Origin: a virus
Virus record (IMG/VR): IMGVR_UViG_3300050132_000112
Coordinates: 1-64,000 of that record
DNA: 64,000 nucleotides
Strand: one strand, 5' to 3'
Numbering within the stretch: position 1 is the stretch's first letter; every line of letters starts with the position of its first letter. The notes under the pieces were generated by a model. That model was not told where the DNA came from and did no database searches. It saw nothing but the letters and a program-made list of their open reading frames with translations. Made by a program: the position numbers and the translations under genes. Shown here piece by piece: positions 50,201 through 59,944 of the stretch.

Positions 50201-53200
50201 TAGGCGATTTGCTAAAAAATGTTCAGGATGAATTTACAAAGGACGGTTATGACGATAAAACATCAAAACAGGTCATAGCAAGAATGTTATCAACTATAAT
50301 AAATAAAGAAAATGGAAAACAAAACGCAGGAGAACAAGGAACAACCGATAACGGACGACCAACTGAAAACACTGCAAGCGATGTACAACGCCCCGAAAAT
50401 GACGAAAAGGCAAGCGTACCACAAAGTACAGGCGGTGAAACAACACAAAGCAAGCCTGAAAGCCGAAAGGGAAGTTTAAGCGAAGATAAGGCGAAGCGAC
50501 TAAAAGAACTTCGTAAAACATTTTCAGGTCAATTAAACGATGTAACCCGTATTCCTACCTTATTAGCAAATAAAGAGTTTAGGGAATATGCAGGGTTGGT
50601 GTTTGAGGACACTTTGGGTGATTTTAAAGCCTTTTCTAAAGAACTGATAGACAATGTTGGTGAAAAGATAAAAGAGCACCTACCGAACTTATATAAGGAA
50701 TTAGGTGGTAAATTACCCGATGAAGAACCTAAAGAACCAACTGGTATCAGGAATGCGGATGTTGAGACAGAACGGGGCAAAGTTGTACCTCGTGATAAAA
50801 TGACCAAAGACCAAATCGAGGCAGAGGGTAAGCGTTTAGTTGATGAGGGTGAGGTTGACCCCGACGAATTGGCTCAACAGGTTATAAAGGATAAAAAGCC
50901 TATTACTGCCGAAGAACAAGCGGCGTTGCTTTACCATAAAACAAAACTGAAAAAAGAACAGCGTTCTATTTTAAAGGACAATGAAGAAAACCCTGATAAT
51001 GTAACCGAAAATCAAATTAAATACGCTAAAAACGCAGATTTGATAGATGCTAATCAACAGGCAACTGAAATAGCGGGTAACGTTACGGGTCGTGCTTTGG
51101 GCTTTAGAACCGAAACCATGAACGAGGATTTCTCCCGTAATTCAGTTATGCGCAGGGCTAAGATGGCGAACCAAAATGAACCATTAGAACCCAAGGACGA
51201 AAAGGCATTAGAAGCACATACCAAACGTATTGAGGAACTTGAAAACAAACTGTCTGACAGGGAACAACAGATACGTAAACTATACGAAGACGGCATTGTA
51301 AATAAGGTTAACAGAAATGCTCATGCCGAAGAACGTGCCGCCAAGCGGGATGTAACGAAAGCATCGTTGCGTAAAGAACGTGAGGGTTTATTGGCAGACT
51401 TACATTTAATTGCTAAAAAATCACGTGGAACATTAGGTGCCAATAAAATACCATTAGACATGGTTGTACCGCTTACTAAGTTAGCACGTAACTATGTTCT
51501 TGACGGCGTAGTAACCCTATCAGGCGTAGTGGATAAACTGTACACAGACCTTAAAGACCATATTGAAGATTTAAACAAGGAAGATATTAAGGATATTGTC
51601 AAAGAGCAATTCTCTAACTACCTGCATGAGCAAAATGCACTTCGTTTAAAGCGATCTAAAACTTTATTACAGACCAAGCTTGATAAACTTAAAGAGCAAA
51701 ACACTACGGGTAATGTAGAAAAGGATGTTAGGCGTAAAATAGAAGTAGATAACGACTATTTAAAAATACGTGCTGACATCAATAGGGAGCAAACCTTAAT
51801 CAATAAGAAGATAGCCGACATAGAACAATCTAATAAGTCTACCCAAAGAAAAGTTGTTGACCTTGCCGTTAAATATGGTAGACAGGCTAAACTTGCCGCT
51901 GTTAAGGTGTTAGGTAAATTGGCGGCTGCAGGATTGACTACGTTGACTTTAAAGCCCATTACAGAGGGTATAGGCACATTTTATTCAGCATTACTACCAA
52001 AGATAGCAGATAAGGCTACAATTGAAGGTAAGGGAAATTTAAAGGTTTTAGCGAATGCGTATGCAAAGGCAGCAACATTGGGCATGGAGGATGCTTATAA
52101 AGAGTTAAACATTAAAAAAGGCGGTCAATCGGATTTGTCGGCATTATATGGCAAGTTTCAGGTTTCTAAACTACCTGCGGAAGCGGCAGATTTCTTTGGT
52201 CACATTCACTCCGCTATAAAAGCACCTGTTAAAAGATTTGCATGGGAATACTCTTATGCCAAACGGATGGAAAACCAAATGCGGCAAGGTATCGATGTTC
52301 AAGACCCTGTTATAGATGCTAAGAACCGATTGGATGCCTATAAGGATGCTGAGAGAGCAATATTCATGGGGGATAACGTAATATCTAAAGCCTACGAAGC
52401 CGCTTTGTCGCCGATGGAAAAGGGTAGCAGTAACTTCGGGAAAAACATTGCGGCTACTGCCCGTATTCTATTACCTTTCGTTAAAGTACCAACCAATATT
52501 GCTTTATCAACAGGTCGCCATGCTTTTGGGTTATTGATGGGTGGTTCTAAATTAGCACAGATAGGCACATCATCAGCGTTGCGCATGGCGGGTGCTGAAA
52601 AAATGGCTAAGATTATCCATACGGGCATGGGTGAGTTAACGCCCGAAGAGAGCGATATGGTCATGAGAAATCTCAAAGTAGGTTCAATCGGCGGTGCTGC
52701 TTTATTATTGGGGTTCTACAATCCTAAAAATGTAGGTGGCTTTTATCAAGAGAACGAACACCGTAAAAAAGGCGATGCTGAGGCAGACGCTTTAAAGATA
52801 TTTGGACATTCCGTTCCTAAATTCCTGACAGAGCACCCGATATTCCAAGCCATGCAAGTAGGTGCAACATTCAGAAGGGTATTAGATGCCCATAAACACA
52901 AAGATGATAATGTGAATGCAGCTACATTAGCAACAGTTTCGGGATTAGCAGAGGGCATACCGTTGGCTAATGAGGCGAAAACATTTACCGATTTATTCGG
53001 AAGCGATACAAAGAAGTTCAATAAGTTTATTTCAAATGTGGTTAAGGGCGAAGTTGAACCGTCCGTATTACAGGAAATGGCGCAAGTTACCGATACTAAG
53101 AACGGTGCTGTAATGTCATTGAATAGTGATAATCAAAATAAACGCTTCCCCGATAAGAAACATGGCTTATTGAAATACATGAAGCAAGACCTAATGATAG

Positions 53201-53241
53201 GTATTCCCGGTGCTCGCAAATACGTGCCTAAAAAACATTAA
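47218..53241 (+). CDS. Giant internal/ejection protein (2007 aa)
   Basis: The N-terminus carries two copies of an ALKDNLSGFNK motif (about 24-34 and 58-68). Residues about 180-340 hold hydrophobic Gly/Ala-rich helices; about 500-1250 are charged, helical and partly disordered; about 1560-1600 and 1690-1850 hold further hydrophobic helices. The layout resembles the large polyvalent ejected proteins of Bacteroidota podoviruses, which may form the trans-envelope channel. No lysozyme or protease motif was found. The neighbours are internal protein genes. Confidence 0.65.
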   Translation: MAEEIEAPVQEQQPTPYLDKVYSALKDNLSGFNKTPEQFKEAMKDSTYAAKAYGALKDNLSGFNKPQEEFYKEVGISKNGLRSGAPNTSNSLSNGLGLIPNSPQSIDYSPVLPQNRADIKAQQQAKLQAQTDHFKQLRAELDPEAQKGFDKALELGNTAHPDQLGAPTKEDIDHYNFMQTPVGKVLGTAGYIGSEATHGTLQVAKGIAHLANMANNPAAALTGMPEPTDEAFAKADKLADLGLTDNDKAGIENMSIPTVNGHRIGIGTGIQAAGQLANFAPMVAAGEEMGLPKTMLYLQGMGQIKEIADKIPNLNPLAKEALIQGGGLVNMALADFGGKYFNKGVSNAVKDKVIQGIAADALQEAAEKGLGEDGYKNLLTGKAQSFAEKFERAPSEVLKHYVDATKTFTKLNVENYAVHKGVDALQTANGDKPVFNENLGNLAENEMNTLTKQVPLFGSIGALGAASKLLPNSGYENEVTKSIIDNPTQANIDNVKYALEQHGNEKGWSQEELNATHDHVDKIAKAVQSLPPTIKDKTKAVGLVLDRNELQSELDQSIAERKKLDPAVAELPSPKEQYLTDKVEQANDKLRGLVTDQKPTYSKGLAVNNEDGKFFKTTGDTKEEIEPSRYELERTERDAKKKNEITEVSNINQTENGNNDEKIGGGNEEKESPESKGEKESNSGTTENGKENDQESGSNRKAEGNVVKAGADETVPVTNDPIRQKAIDAITHGIIGDGQRKPGDVSPRFDLDMTTDEQERAIRHIMQGKTDSKSASKMIDKVVGFEKKGEYPIIEGLGGTTDRSKFATPEEIQQHIDDAKSFKLAKEQDIEANNKGLHDLGITHQDVARHEEYLNSKEANHQSDADIEKRMSELDNYPSFSPERHEYNQLEKEMEKREKDSVFSVPLDKASDAIDALLKKNKEMPNGYGAFIEKRDARESKAVIERYTTDRNELSERDIKSDFKGALMGNPDTWYADGLKLRESANLAAERGINIGDLLKNVQDEFTKDGYDDKTSKQVIARMLSTIINKENGKQNAGEQGTTDNGRPTENTASDVQRPENDEKASVPQSTGGETTQSKPESRKGSLSEDKAKRLKELRKTFSGQLNDVTRIPTLLANKEFREYAGLVFEDTLGDFKAFSKELIDNVGEKIKEHLPNLYKELGGKLPDEEPKEPTGIRNADVETERGKVVPRDKMTKDQIEAEGKRLVDEGEVDPDELAQQVIKDKKPITAEEQAALLYHKTKLKKEQRSILKDNEENPDNVTENQIKYAKNADLIDANQQATEIAGNVTGRALGFRTETMNEDFSRNSVMRRAKMANQNEPLEPKDEKALEAHTKRIEELENKLSDREQQIRKLYEDGIVNKVNRNAHAEERAAKRDVTKASLRKEREGLLADLHLIAKKSRGTLGANKIPLDMVVPLTKLARNYVLDGVVTLSGVVDKLYTDLKDHIEDLNKEDIKDIVKEQFSNYLHEQNALRLKRSKTLLQTKLDKLKEQNTTGNVEKDVRRKIEVDNDYLKIRADINREQTLINKKIADIEQSNKSTQRKVVDLAVKYGRQAKLAAVKVLGKLAAAGLTTLTLKPITEGIGTFYSALLPKIADKATIEGKGNLKVLANAYAKAATLGMEDAYKELNIKKGGQSDLSALYGKFQVSKLPAEAADFFGHIHSAIKAPVKRFAWEYSYAKRMENQMRQGIDVQDPVIDAKNRLDAYKDAERAIFMGDNVISKAYEAALSPMEKGSSNFGKNIAATARILLPFVKVPTNIALSTGRHAFGLLMGGSKLAQIGTSSALRMAGAEKMAKIIHTGMGELTPEESDMVMRNLKVGSIGGAALLLGFYNPKNVGGFYQENEHRKKGDAEADALKIFGHSVPKFLTEHPIFQAMQVGATFRRVLDAHKHKDDNVNAATLATVSGLAEGIPLANEAKTFTDLFGSDTKKFNKFISNVVKGEVEPSVLQEMAQVTDTKNGAVMSLNSDNQNKRFPDKKHGLLKYMKQDLMIGIPGARKYVPKKH

Positions 53242-53282
53242 TCCAAAAACCTATTTTTACGGCAACAAAAAGCAGTAAAAAT

Positions 53283-53732
53283 ATGGCCGTACTAACCTCA
53301 GCAACCATCACGCAAGACCCCACAGGTACGCCAGTGACATATACTGATACCTCTACGGGCGTAACAGGCTTAATAAGCCGTACATTAACCATAACAGATG
53401 CTAACGGCAACGTTTTACAAGTAGTTAATATGGGTTCCACCTTAGTGTATAATTTCCCAATGACAAAGGATTTATACCTTTCATTTGGCTTAGTTATTAT
53501 TGATTCAACAGGAACATATCCGTTAACTAAAAACTATCTATCGACCGTATTTTACCAAATAGCCTTTTCTAATGCTATCGCTACGTATGGTGCTAATTGC
53601 AATCCTAATAAATGTTCGATATACGATAAGTCTTTACAATATAAGACCGCTGCCGATATATTCGCTTCAAGGGGATTAGCACCTGCAGCCCAACAATCAA
53701 TCGACGCTGCTAATAAATACATAGGAAACTAA
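53283..53732 (+). CDS. Hypothetical tail-region protein (149 aa)
   Basis: Beta-rich N-terminal two thirds (TLTITDANGNVLQVVNMGST), then a CNPNKC pair and a helical tail (AADIFASRGLAPAAQQSIDA). Unrecognised; likely a virion or tail-assembly protein by context. Confidence 0.5.
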   Translation: MAVLTSATITQDPTGTPVTYTDTSTGVTGLISRTLTITDANGNVLQVVNMGSTLVYNFPMTKDLYLSFGLVIIDSTGTYPLTKNYLSTVFYQIAFSNAIATYGANCNPNKCSIYDKSLQYKTAADIFASRGLAPAAQQSIDAANKYIGN

Positions 53733-53734
53733 AA

Positions 53735-54286
53735 ATGCCAACGCAAGCACAAATACAGCAAACTATCTATTCAGGTCAACTGATGTTCGCCAATTTGGTT
53801 AATGTTGACCGTATCTTAGTTTCTAACGGTTTCCAAACAGAGAATAGCGGCTTAATAAAGCAGTATCAAAACAACGTACAGGCACTTATTTACAGGCTTA
53901 ACCTGACCGACTATACCAGTAAGACAACCCAAACAATATATGACCGATTAAACTCGCTTATAGGGGTTGATACTACCGTTAATACGTTTGACCCTAATTA
54001 TACCACACCGGGGGTCGTAATCAACAATATTATTATAAACGAACCAATAACATTGAATAAAACAGCGGCAGACTTGGTATATGATTCGGTTGCAGATGCC
54101 TATTATTTACCGTTCCTTAACAATAATGGTGTTGGATTACCTTTAAATAGTGTTCCAGTATCAGTAGTTTTAAACGGCGTTCAAATAAGCCCCGCCTTAG
54201 ACGAAACGCATATGCCGCAAAGGTTGTACGGATTTGCTAACGCAACACCCCCACAAGTCATCACCGTAACCGTAGTAACACCATGA
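53735..54286 (+). CDS. Putative fibre-attachment or tail protein (183 aa)
   Basis: Helical first third (IYSGQLMFANLVNVDRILVS) followed by a beta-rich part (VVINNIIINEPITLNKTAAD). ATGA overlap with the tail fibre gene suggests a linked role, such as attaching the fibre. Confidence 0.5.
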   Translation: MPTQAQIQQTIYSGQLMFANLVNVDRILVSNGFQTENSGLIKQYQNNVQALIYRLNLTDYTSKTTQTIYDRLNSLIGVDTTVNTFDPNYTTPGVVINNIIINEPITLNKTAADLVYDSVADAYYLPFLNNNGVGLPLNSVPVSVVLNGVQISPALDETHMPQRLYGFANATPPQVITVTVVTP

Positions 54287-57200
54287 GAAAACTATTAACT
54301 ATATTACTACTATTCATTACTTCGGTAAGTTTTGCGCAAACCTATTCAAACACAGGTACGGCTAACTTACAACGTGCTTTATTCGGCGGTGACACCTTGT
54401 ACCGTAATAACATGGGTGCTTTAGGGAATGTTAATTGGTATGATAAATATCAAGTTGATAGATTAATTAACAGTCTTTCTACTGGCTATGTACCAAACTC
54501 AAGAACCCTAACTGTTAATGGCGTATCTTTTGATCTAACCAATAATCGCTCATGGAACGTAGGTACGGTAACAGCATTAAGTAAAACAGATGGTTATGGA
54601 TTTCTATCAACCCTAACCAACCCGACCATTACACCTAATTTTGCTGGGCGTATAGACACTTCTGTAATTGCAAGCCTACTACACTATAACACAACTATCG
54701 GAATGGCTACAGCGGCTTATTTGGCGTTAAAAGCACCTTTAGCAAGCCCTGTATTAACAGGCATTCCCACAGCACCTACGGCTACGTTGGGAACAAATAC
54801 CAATCAGATAGCTACCATGGCGGCTATACAGGCGGCTATTGCCGGTTCAGGCGCAGGAAGCGTGTCAACCGTATCAGTGGTAACGGCTAATGGCGTTTCG
54901 GGAACGGTAGCCAATCCAACAACTACACCTGCGATTACCCTAACTTTAGGGGCGATAACACCAACATCAACAAACGGAGTAAGTGCCGCTACCATGGCTT
55001 TTAACGACGCTACAAGCAGCATACAGACACAATTAAATAGTAAACAAGCATCATTAGGGTTCACACCTGAAAACATGGCTAATAAGACCGCAACCGCATC
55101 AGCAAGCACCACTACTTATCCTAATTGGAATGGATTAGAAACGTATGTTGCAGCACAAGGGTTTGGCAATGGCACAGTAACCTCTTTTGGTAAGGTTGAC
55201 CAATTCGGTATAGTGTCAAGTGTAGCCAATCCGACTACCACTCCTGTTTATACGGCAAAAGTGGATAGTACGACAGTTGAAAGTAAGGTAAACTTTAACA
55301 CTACTATTGGTACAGCCACATCAACCGCATTATCGGGGAAGCAAGCGACAATAGGTTATACTACTGAGAATATTGCTAATAAGGCAACCGATTTTACTAC
55401 TTTAAATAATACATTATACCCAACAACCCAAGCGGTTTCTAATTATGTTTCTGCTAACTACGTACCATTAAGTAGAACATTAACTATTAATGGTACGACA
55501 CAAGATTTATCAACAAACAGAACTTTTACAATATCAAGTCTGCCACCATCAGGAACAGCGGGAGGGTCGTTAGGTGGTACATATCCTAATCCCACAGTAG
55601 TTACGAATGCCAATCTTACTGGTATTGTTACAAGTATAGGAAATGCCACATCCATAGCTAATGGTGCAATAGGAAATTCCTTGCTTACTAATTCAAGTAT
55701 CACAGTTAATGGTACACCAATATCTTTGGGTAGTTCTGTGACGGCTGTTTCATCAGTAGGCGGTACAACAAACAGAATCACTTCTACAGGTGGTACAACA
55801 CCAGTAATAGATATCTCTGCATCTTACATAGGGCAATCAAGTATCACTAATGTTGGTACTATATCTACGGGTACGTGGAGCGGCTTATTTGGAGCAGTTA
55901 GTGGGGCTAATCTTACCAATATAACTCCTGCTAATATAGGTACAGGTACTGCACCAATAAATATTACAGGGAATGCAGCAAGTGTTACATTTAATAGTGT
56001 AGTAGGAGGTGGACCTTACCCATTATTGGTTAATAGTGCTGGTTCGGTTGGTTATAATTCACTTATTAATGTAGACCCTATTACGAGTACAATTTTTGCC
56101 GACCATTTTGCAGGCTCTGCTCTAAGATTAGACACTCCTCGCCTCATACAAGGTATCCCGTTTGATGGAACTGCCAATATTAATATAATTAATGGGACAG
56201 GGTATGTAAAGTCTACAGGTACAACACTAAGCTATGATAACTCGGTGTTTAATCTTCAAACGGTTACTACCTTAGGTAATTCTACTACGATTGCGCCATT
56301 TTTTAATGGAGGAGCGATGTTTGATGGGAATATCGGTGGTTTTAGTCCGGGTAGATTTGATGCTAAAATTACAGCAACAAATGCCGTTACGGGGGGGCAT
56401 ACAATAGTAGATTTGATAAATGTTCTTGCTAATGATGAGGCAGCAATAAACTTTACAGGTATGTTAAGCGATAGCTCCTTTGTTCAAATGGGAGCAATTG
56501 GGATGTTTTGGGAGAATTTCGACAATAATCCGAGTACTCGTATCCCTACTCTTTACTGGCATGGTAATGGATGGAATGGAGATAATGAACCACTTATTCT
56601 TAAAAGCTATAATACAGTAGTTTTAGGAGCAGGTGCAACATCTGCATTGCCATTTAAAGATGCTTATGCAGCTAATACAACGCTTGTAAAAAACAATCTT
56701 GTAACAGAATTAAATAACACGTTTAACGGGAGTATACTTGCAGGAACATCAGGCTCTAACCTTTTATTAGAAAAGTCAACAGGAGCAAGTGTTGTGTTTA
56801 ATAGAAGTGGAACAATGAACGCTTTAATGGAAGACGATGGAAATAAATTTGGCTTTTATTATGGCACGTCGCCAACTTTATCACTTACTGTAGGCTCAAC
56901 AATAGTGGGAAGCGTCCCTATCTCTGCAACAAACTTATCAGGAACAAATACTGGCGATGAAACTACAGGAAGAATTAATGCATTATATGGATATACGCCT
57001 GCTAATGGTGCAAATTATGTTTTAAAATCAGGGGATGATATGACCGGGCATTTAGGTATAACTGTTACATCTGGCAGCAACTTATATTTGGATAGGTCTA
57101 CAGGGGCATCAATGGCCTTTAGGCGTTCAGGAACTTTGGCTGCTTTGATAGAAGAAGATGGTAATGCTTTTGGTTTTTACACAGGTACGGGAAATACTCC

Positions 57201-57720
57201 TGCCGCATCCATATCACCAACAGCAGCTACTTTTTATGGTAGTCTTTCTGTGCCATCTATTAAGCCCGCAGTTGTATATCAAACATCAGCGGGAACGGCT
57301 GGAACAGATAGTATAGCAGTTAAAATTGGAAGTACTGGTAAGTTAGGAGCTATTGCCGCTTCATCAGTGCCTATTTACTCAGAAAGTTCATGGACACCTA
57401 CTGGTTCAACAACAATATCGGTAACTTCAGCCACATATACAAAAATTGGAAATCAAGTATTTGCAAGGTTTAAAATTAGTATTAACACAAATGTAAGTGG
57501 GAGTACATTTTCTATATCAGGATTACCTTTTGCAAACTCATCGAGTAGTTATGGTTCAGTCAATTTTAGTTTAATAACAAACGGTACACTTTATACAGGC
57601 GAGGTACAACCCGGTAATAGCAATTTTAATATGTATACCGCAGCCGGGGTTTTAGTCACAAATCTACAAGTTAGTAATTCATCTATTGATGGAGTGGTTA
57701 TTTATAATACAACGAATTAA
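54283..57720 (+). CDS. Tail fibre with N-terminal signal-peptide-like segment (1145 aa)
   Basis: The body is a Thr/Ser/Gly/Asn-rich repetitive fibre (ALKAPLASPVLTGIPTAPTA is a common fibre motif). Two related segments, SNLLLEKSTGASVVFNRSG at about 826 and SNLYLDRSTGASMAFRRSG at about 930, show internal duplication. Unusually, the N-terminus (MRKLLTILLLFITSVSFAQ) is a textbook signal peptide with a cleavage site after A-Q. The C-terminal 110 residues form a beta-sandwich-like knob. The fibre should bind the host receptor. Confidence 0.75.
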   Translation: MRKLLTILLLFITSVSFAQTYSNTGTANLQRALFGGDTLYRNNMGALGNVNWYDKYQVDRLINSLSTGYVPNSRTLTVNGVSFDLTNNRSWNVGTVTALSKTDGYGFLSTLTNPTITPNFAGRIDTSVIASLLHYNTTIGMATAAYLALKAPLASPVLTGIPTAPTATLGTNTNQIATMAAIQAAIAGSGAGSVSTVSVVTANGVSGTVANPTTTPAITLTLGAITPTSTNGVSAATMAFNDATSSIQTQLNSKQASLGFTPENMANKTATASASTTTYPNWNGLETYVAAQGFGNGTVTSFGKVDQFGIVSSVANPTTTPVYTAKVDSTTVESKVNFNTTIGTATSTALSGKQATIGYTTENIANKATDFTTLNNTLYPTTQAVSNYVSANYVPLSRTLTINGTTQDLSTNRTFTISSLPPSGTAGGSLGGTYPNPTVVTNANLTGIVTSIGNATSIANGAIGNSLLTNSSITVNGTPISLGSSVTAVSSVGGTTNRITSTGGTTPVIDISASYIGQSSITNVGTISTGTWSGLFGAVSGANLTNITPANIGTGTAPINITGNAASVTFNSVVGGGPYPLLVNSAGSVGYNSLINVDPITSTIFADHFAGSALRLDTPRLIQGIPFDGTANINIINGTGYVKSTGTTLSYDNSVFNLQTVTTLGNSTTIAPFFNGGAMFDGNIGGFSPGRFDAKITATNAVTGGHTIVDLINVLANDEAAINFTGMLSDSSFVQMGAIGMFWENFDNNPSTRIPTLYWHGNGWNGDNEPLILKSYNTVVLGAGATSALPFKDAYAANTTLVKNNLVTELNNTFNGSILAGTSGSNLLLEKSTGASVVFNRSGTMNALMEDDGNKFGFYYGTSPTLSLTVGSTIVGSVPISATNLSGTNTGDETTGRINALYGYTPANGANYVLKSGDDMTGHLGITVTSGSNLYLDRSTGASMAFRRSGTLAALIEEDGNAFGFYTGTGNTPAASISPTAATFYGSLSVPSIKPAVVYQTSAGTAGTDSIAVKIGSTGKLGAIAASSVPIYSESSWTPTGSTTISVTSATYTKIGNQVFARFKISINTNVSGSTFSISGLPFANSSSSYGSVNFSLITNGTLYTGEVQPGNSNFNMYTAAGVLVTNLQVSNSSIDGVVIYNTTN

Positions 57721-57744
57721 ATCAACACCTTAAACAAATATAAA

Positions 57745-57888
57745 ATGAATGAATCAGAAAAAAAACCAGAAACCGTAGACAAGTTAGCAGACGATACTTG
57801 TCCTACTGGTTACTATTGGGATGAAGAAACCCAAAAATGTATTTTAGATGTCGGTCCACCGCCAAACAAAGTTGAAGAAAGTGAATAA
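57745..57888 (+). CDS. Small cysteine-containing protein (47 aa)
   Basis: ATG 57745 to TAA 57888. The core CPTGYYWDEETQKCI has a disulfide-type spacing similar to chitin-binding or short Cys-loop modules. Acidic overall. It follows the tail fibre gene and may be a virion tip protein (inference). Confidence 0.5.
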   Translation: MNESEKKPETVDKLADDTCPTGYYWDEETQKCILDVGPPPNKVEESE

Positions 57889-58249
57889 AAGGATTACACT
57901 TACAATCATAGCCTTGGCTTTATATGTCGGATTATTCAATCTGTACCTATATCGGTTACTCACGAATGAGTTATCGCATAGGCGCATCAGTTTAATGTAC
58001 GACTATATAACTTTGGGCATGATTATATTTTCCTTTTTAGACTTAAAACTTGGGGTTTATAAAGGACTTCACGAACAGTTTAACCTACTTTGTTTTTTAT
58101 CAGTTATTTTTAACTTTGTTATAATTATACTAACACAACACACAATATTAACCAATCCATTACCAACTTTCGTTTCGTTTAATGGTGGCATATTTATAGC
58201 TACAATAATGATAGGCATAAGTTATATAAGACATGGATTCAAAGATTAA
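57881..58249 (+). CDS. Membrane protein with four transmembrane segments (122 aa)
   Basis: I prefer GTG 57881 as start; the ATG at 57848 lies within the upstream gene. Hydrophobic helices at about 7-23, 39-54, 68-83 and 95-112. The position ahead of the lysin suggests a holin or a related membrane protein. Confidence 0.55.
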   Translation: MNKRITLTIIALALYVGLFNLYLYRLLTNELSHRRISLMYDYITLGMIIFSFLDLKLGVYKGLHEQFNLLCFLSVIFNFVIIILTQHTILTNPLPTFVSFNGGIFIATIMIGISYIRHGFKD

Positions 58250-58253
58250 AAAT

Positions 58254-58493
58254 ATGGCGATACAACCTCAGGCACCAAACCAATGGTTTCAATTTGTTGA
58301 AGATTTATTGCCTTGGGCTACGATATTCGGGTTGTGTTTTAAGGCCATAGACTTGGTGTTTAAATACTATTCTAATGCGCAGGATGCAAGGTTAAGGCAA
58401 TTGGTTAAGGATGAAGTATCGCCACAGATTGAAAGCCTTACACACGCTATTGATGCGCTTAGAGAGGAAATAGGCAGACTTAAAGTAAAATAA
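58254..58493 (+). CDS. Membrane-anchored coiled-coil protein (79 aa)
   Basis: ATG 58254 avoids overlap with the upstream gene. One amphipathic/hydrophobic segment (LLPWATIFGLCFKAIDLVFK) then a coiled coil (DEVSPQIESLTHAIDALREE). This fits a class of holins or an inner-membrane spanin. It lies directly before the lysin. Confidence 0.55.
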   Translation: MAIQPQAPNQWFQFVEDLLPWATIFGLCFKAIDLVFKYYSNAQDARLRQLVKDEVSPQIESLTHAIDALREEIGRLKVK

Positions 58494-58495
58494 AT

Positions 58496-59065
58496 ATGAT
58501 AGCAAACGATATAGTCAATCTTGCCAATCAATACGCTGCGGCAGGAATAACCGAAATTCAGCCCAACAATGGATGGCAACCAAATGCTAAGTTTCCGACC
58601 TATGAGCAAGATATGGTTAATCTTACAGGATGGTATCATGGTGCTGAATGGTGTAGCGCACAGGCTATCTTAACATGGAAAAAGGCTTATGCGGGGAATG
58701 CAATCATGTTAGGCATTATTAACCGCCTTGTATCACTTAATTCACAAGCCATGGGCAATCAGTTCCATGCCGATAAATACTGGCCTACATCGTCTAATGT
58801 GCCTCAATTAGGCACTATTGTAATTTGGGCGTTAGGTGATAGTTTAACTACGGGTCATGCAGGTATTGTAACAGCGATTAATGGTAGCACATTTACATCG
58901 GTTGAGGGTAATACTAGCTTGCCCAATGCAGGCAACGAAAGGGAGGGTTGGACAGTTGCATCCCATATTCATACAATAGGGTTGCCTCATTCAACTTTTA
59001 ACCTTAATTTGTCACGATTTATTTATCCTTTAGAAAGTTATAACCCATTAGTAATTTCAGAATGA
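58496..59065 (+). CDS. Endolysin, CHAP-type peptidase/amidase (189 aa)
   Basis: GAEWCSAQAILTWKKAY contains the probable catalytic Cys (about 53), TTGHAGIVTAI the His (about 121), and VEGNTS the third polar residue, the order found in CHAP domains. No separate cell-wall-binding domain is visible, as usual for phages of Gram-negative hosts. It would cut peptidoglycan at lysis. ATGA overlap with the next gene. Confidence 0.78.
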   Translation: MIANDIVNLANQYAAAGITEIQPNNGWQPNAKFPTYEQDMVNLTGWYHGAEWCSAQAILTWKKAYAGNAIMLGIINRLVSLNSQAMGNQFHADKYWPTSSNVPQLGTIVIWALGDSLTTGHAGIVTAINGSTFTSVEGNTSLPNAGNEREGWTVASHIHTIGLPHSTFNLNLSRFIYPLESYNPLVISE

Positions 59066-59688
59066 TAGGAATTTACAAAATTACCTCTCCAAGCGGTAAA
59101 ATATATATTGGCTCAAGCATCGATATAAAATATCGTATCAAATATTACAAAAACCTATGTTGCCAAGGACAGGTTAAACTGTATAATTCATTGAAAAAAT
59201 ATGGATGGCATAAGCATAAATTTGAAATTGTAACTGAGTGTTCTGTTGAAGAATTATATCTACTTGAAAGAACGTATGGTGAAATGTTTGATGTTCTCAG
59301 TAAAAACGGACTTAATTTAATATTACCAAAGGTTGGTGAAAACAAAGTCGGTGTTTCAGAAGAAACAAGAGAAAGAATGCGTAATAGAAAAGGCGGTTAT
59401 GCATCTCGACCTCACACCGAATCTGCAAAAGAAAAAATAAGACAATTTCAAACAGGCAGAAAGCATACTGCCGAACACAGAAGAAAGGTTTCTGAAAACA
59501 ACGCCCGAAATAATGCCAAGATTGTTGTGGATATGGAAAATGGTATTTTTTATGATTCAATAAAAGAAGCGGCTTGGGCAAGAAACGAAAACCATAGTAG
59601 TCTTAAAAATAGAGTAAACGGCTATTCACCAACATATACACCTATAAAGATTTGTGGATGGTTGAATGAAAAAAGAAATGTAGCATAA
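59062..59688 (+). CDS. GIY-YIG homing endonuclease (208 aa)
   Basis: IGIYKITSPSGKIYIGSSID is a clear GIY-YIG start, with LKKYGWHKHKFEIV later in the domain. Residues about 95-145 hold NUMOD3 repeats (VSEETRERM, TAEHRRKVSENNARN). The C-terminus (FYDSIKEAAWARNENHSSLK) is NUMOD1-like. It fits between the lysin and the next gene with overlapping stop/start codons on both sides, so it leaves no operon scar. Confidence 0.9.
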   Translation: MIGIYKITSPSGKIYIGSSIDIKYRIKYYKNLCCQGQVKLYNSLKKYGWHKHKFEIVTECSVEELYLLERTYGEMFDVLSKNGLNLILPKVGENKVGVSEETRERMRNRKGGYASRPHTESAKEKIRQFQTGRKHTAEHRRKVSENNARNNAKIVVDMENGIFYDSIKEAAWARNENHSSLKNRVNGYSPTYTPIKICGWLNEKRNVA

Positions 59689-59939
59689 TGGGTATCAAGA
59701 ATGAACAAGGTATCGTAATACCTATCTCACATATCACCAAAGGTTACTTAGTATTCTCTCAAGCGTTTAGTGATTACGGTATTGAAGCTAACCATCCCTA
59801 TAAGATAGGCTTTGAGCCCGACGGGGGATTAGGTGCTTACTTTTTTGCGGATGGTTGTATTAACCTTTGGCGAAATGAATTGAGAGAAGATGTATGTGCT
59901 ACGGCTACACTATATGAAAATAAACCTACTTTAAATTAA
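59688..59939 (+). CDS. Hypothetical protein (83 aa)
   Basis: Unrecognised, beta-rich with Gly and aromatic residues (GFEPDGGLGAYFFADGCINL). One-base overlap with the GIY-YIG stop. Lies in the lysis cluster. Confidence 0.5.
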   Translation: MGIKNEQGIVIPISHITKGYLVFSQAFSDYGIEANHPYKIGFEPDGGLGAYFFADGCINLWRNELREDVCATATLYENKPTLN

Positions 59940-59944
59940 ACGAT

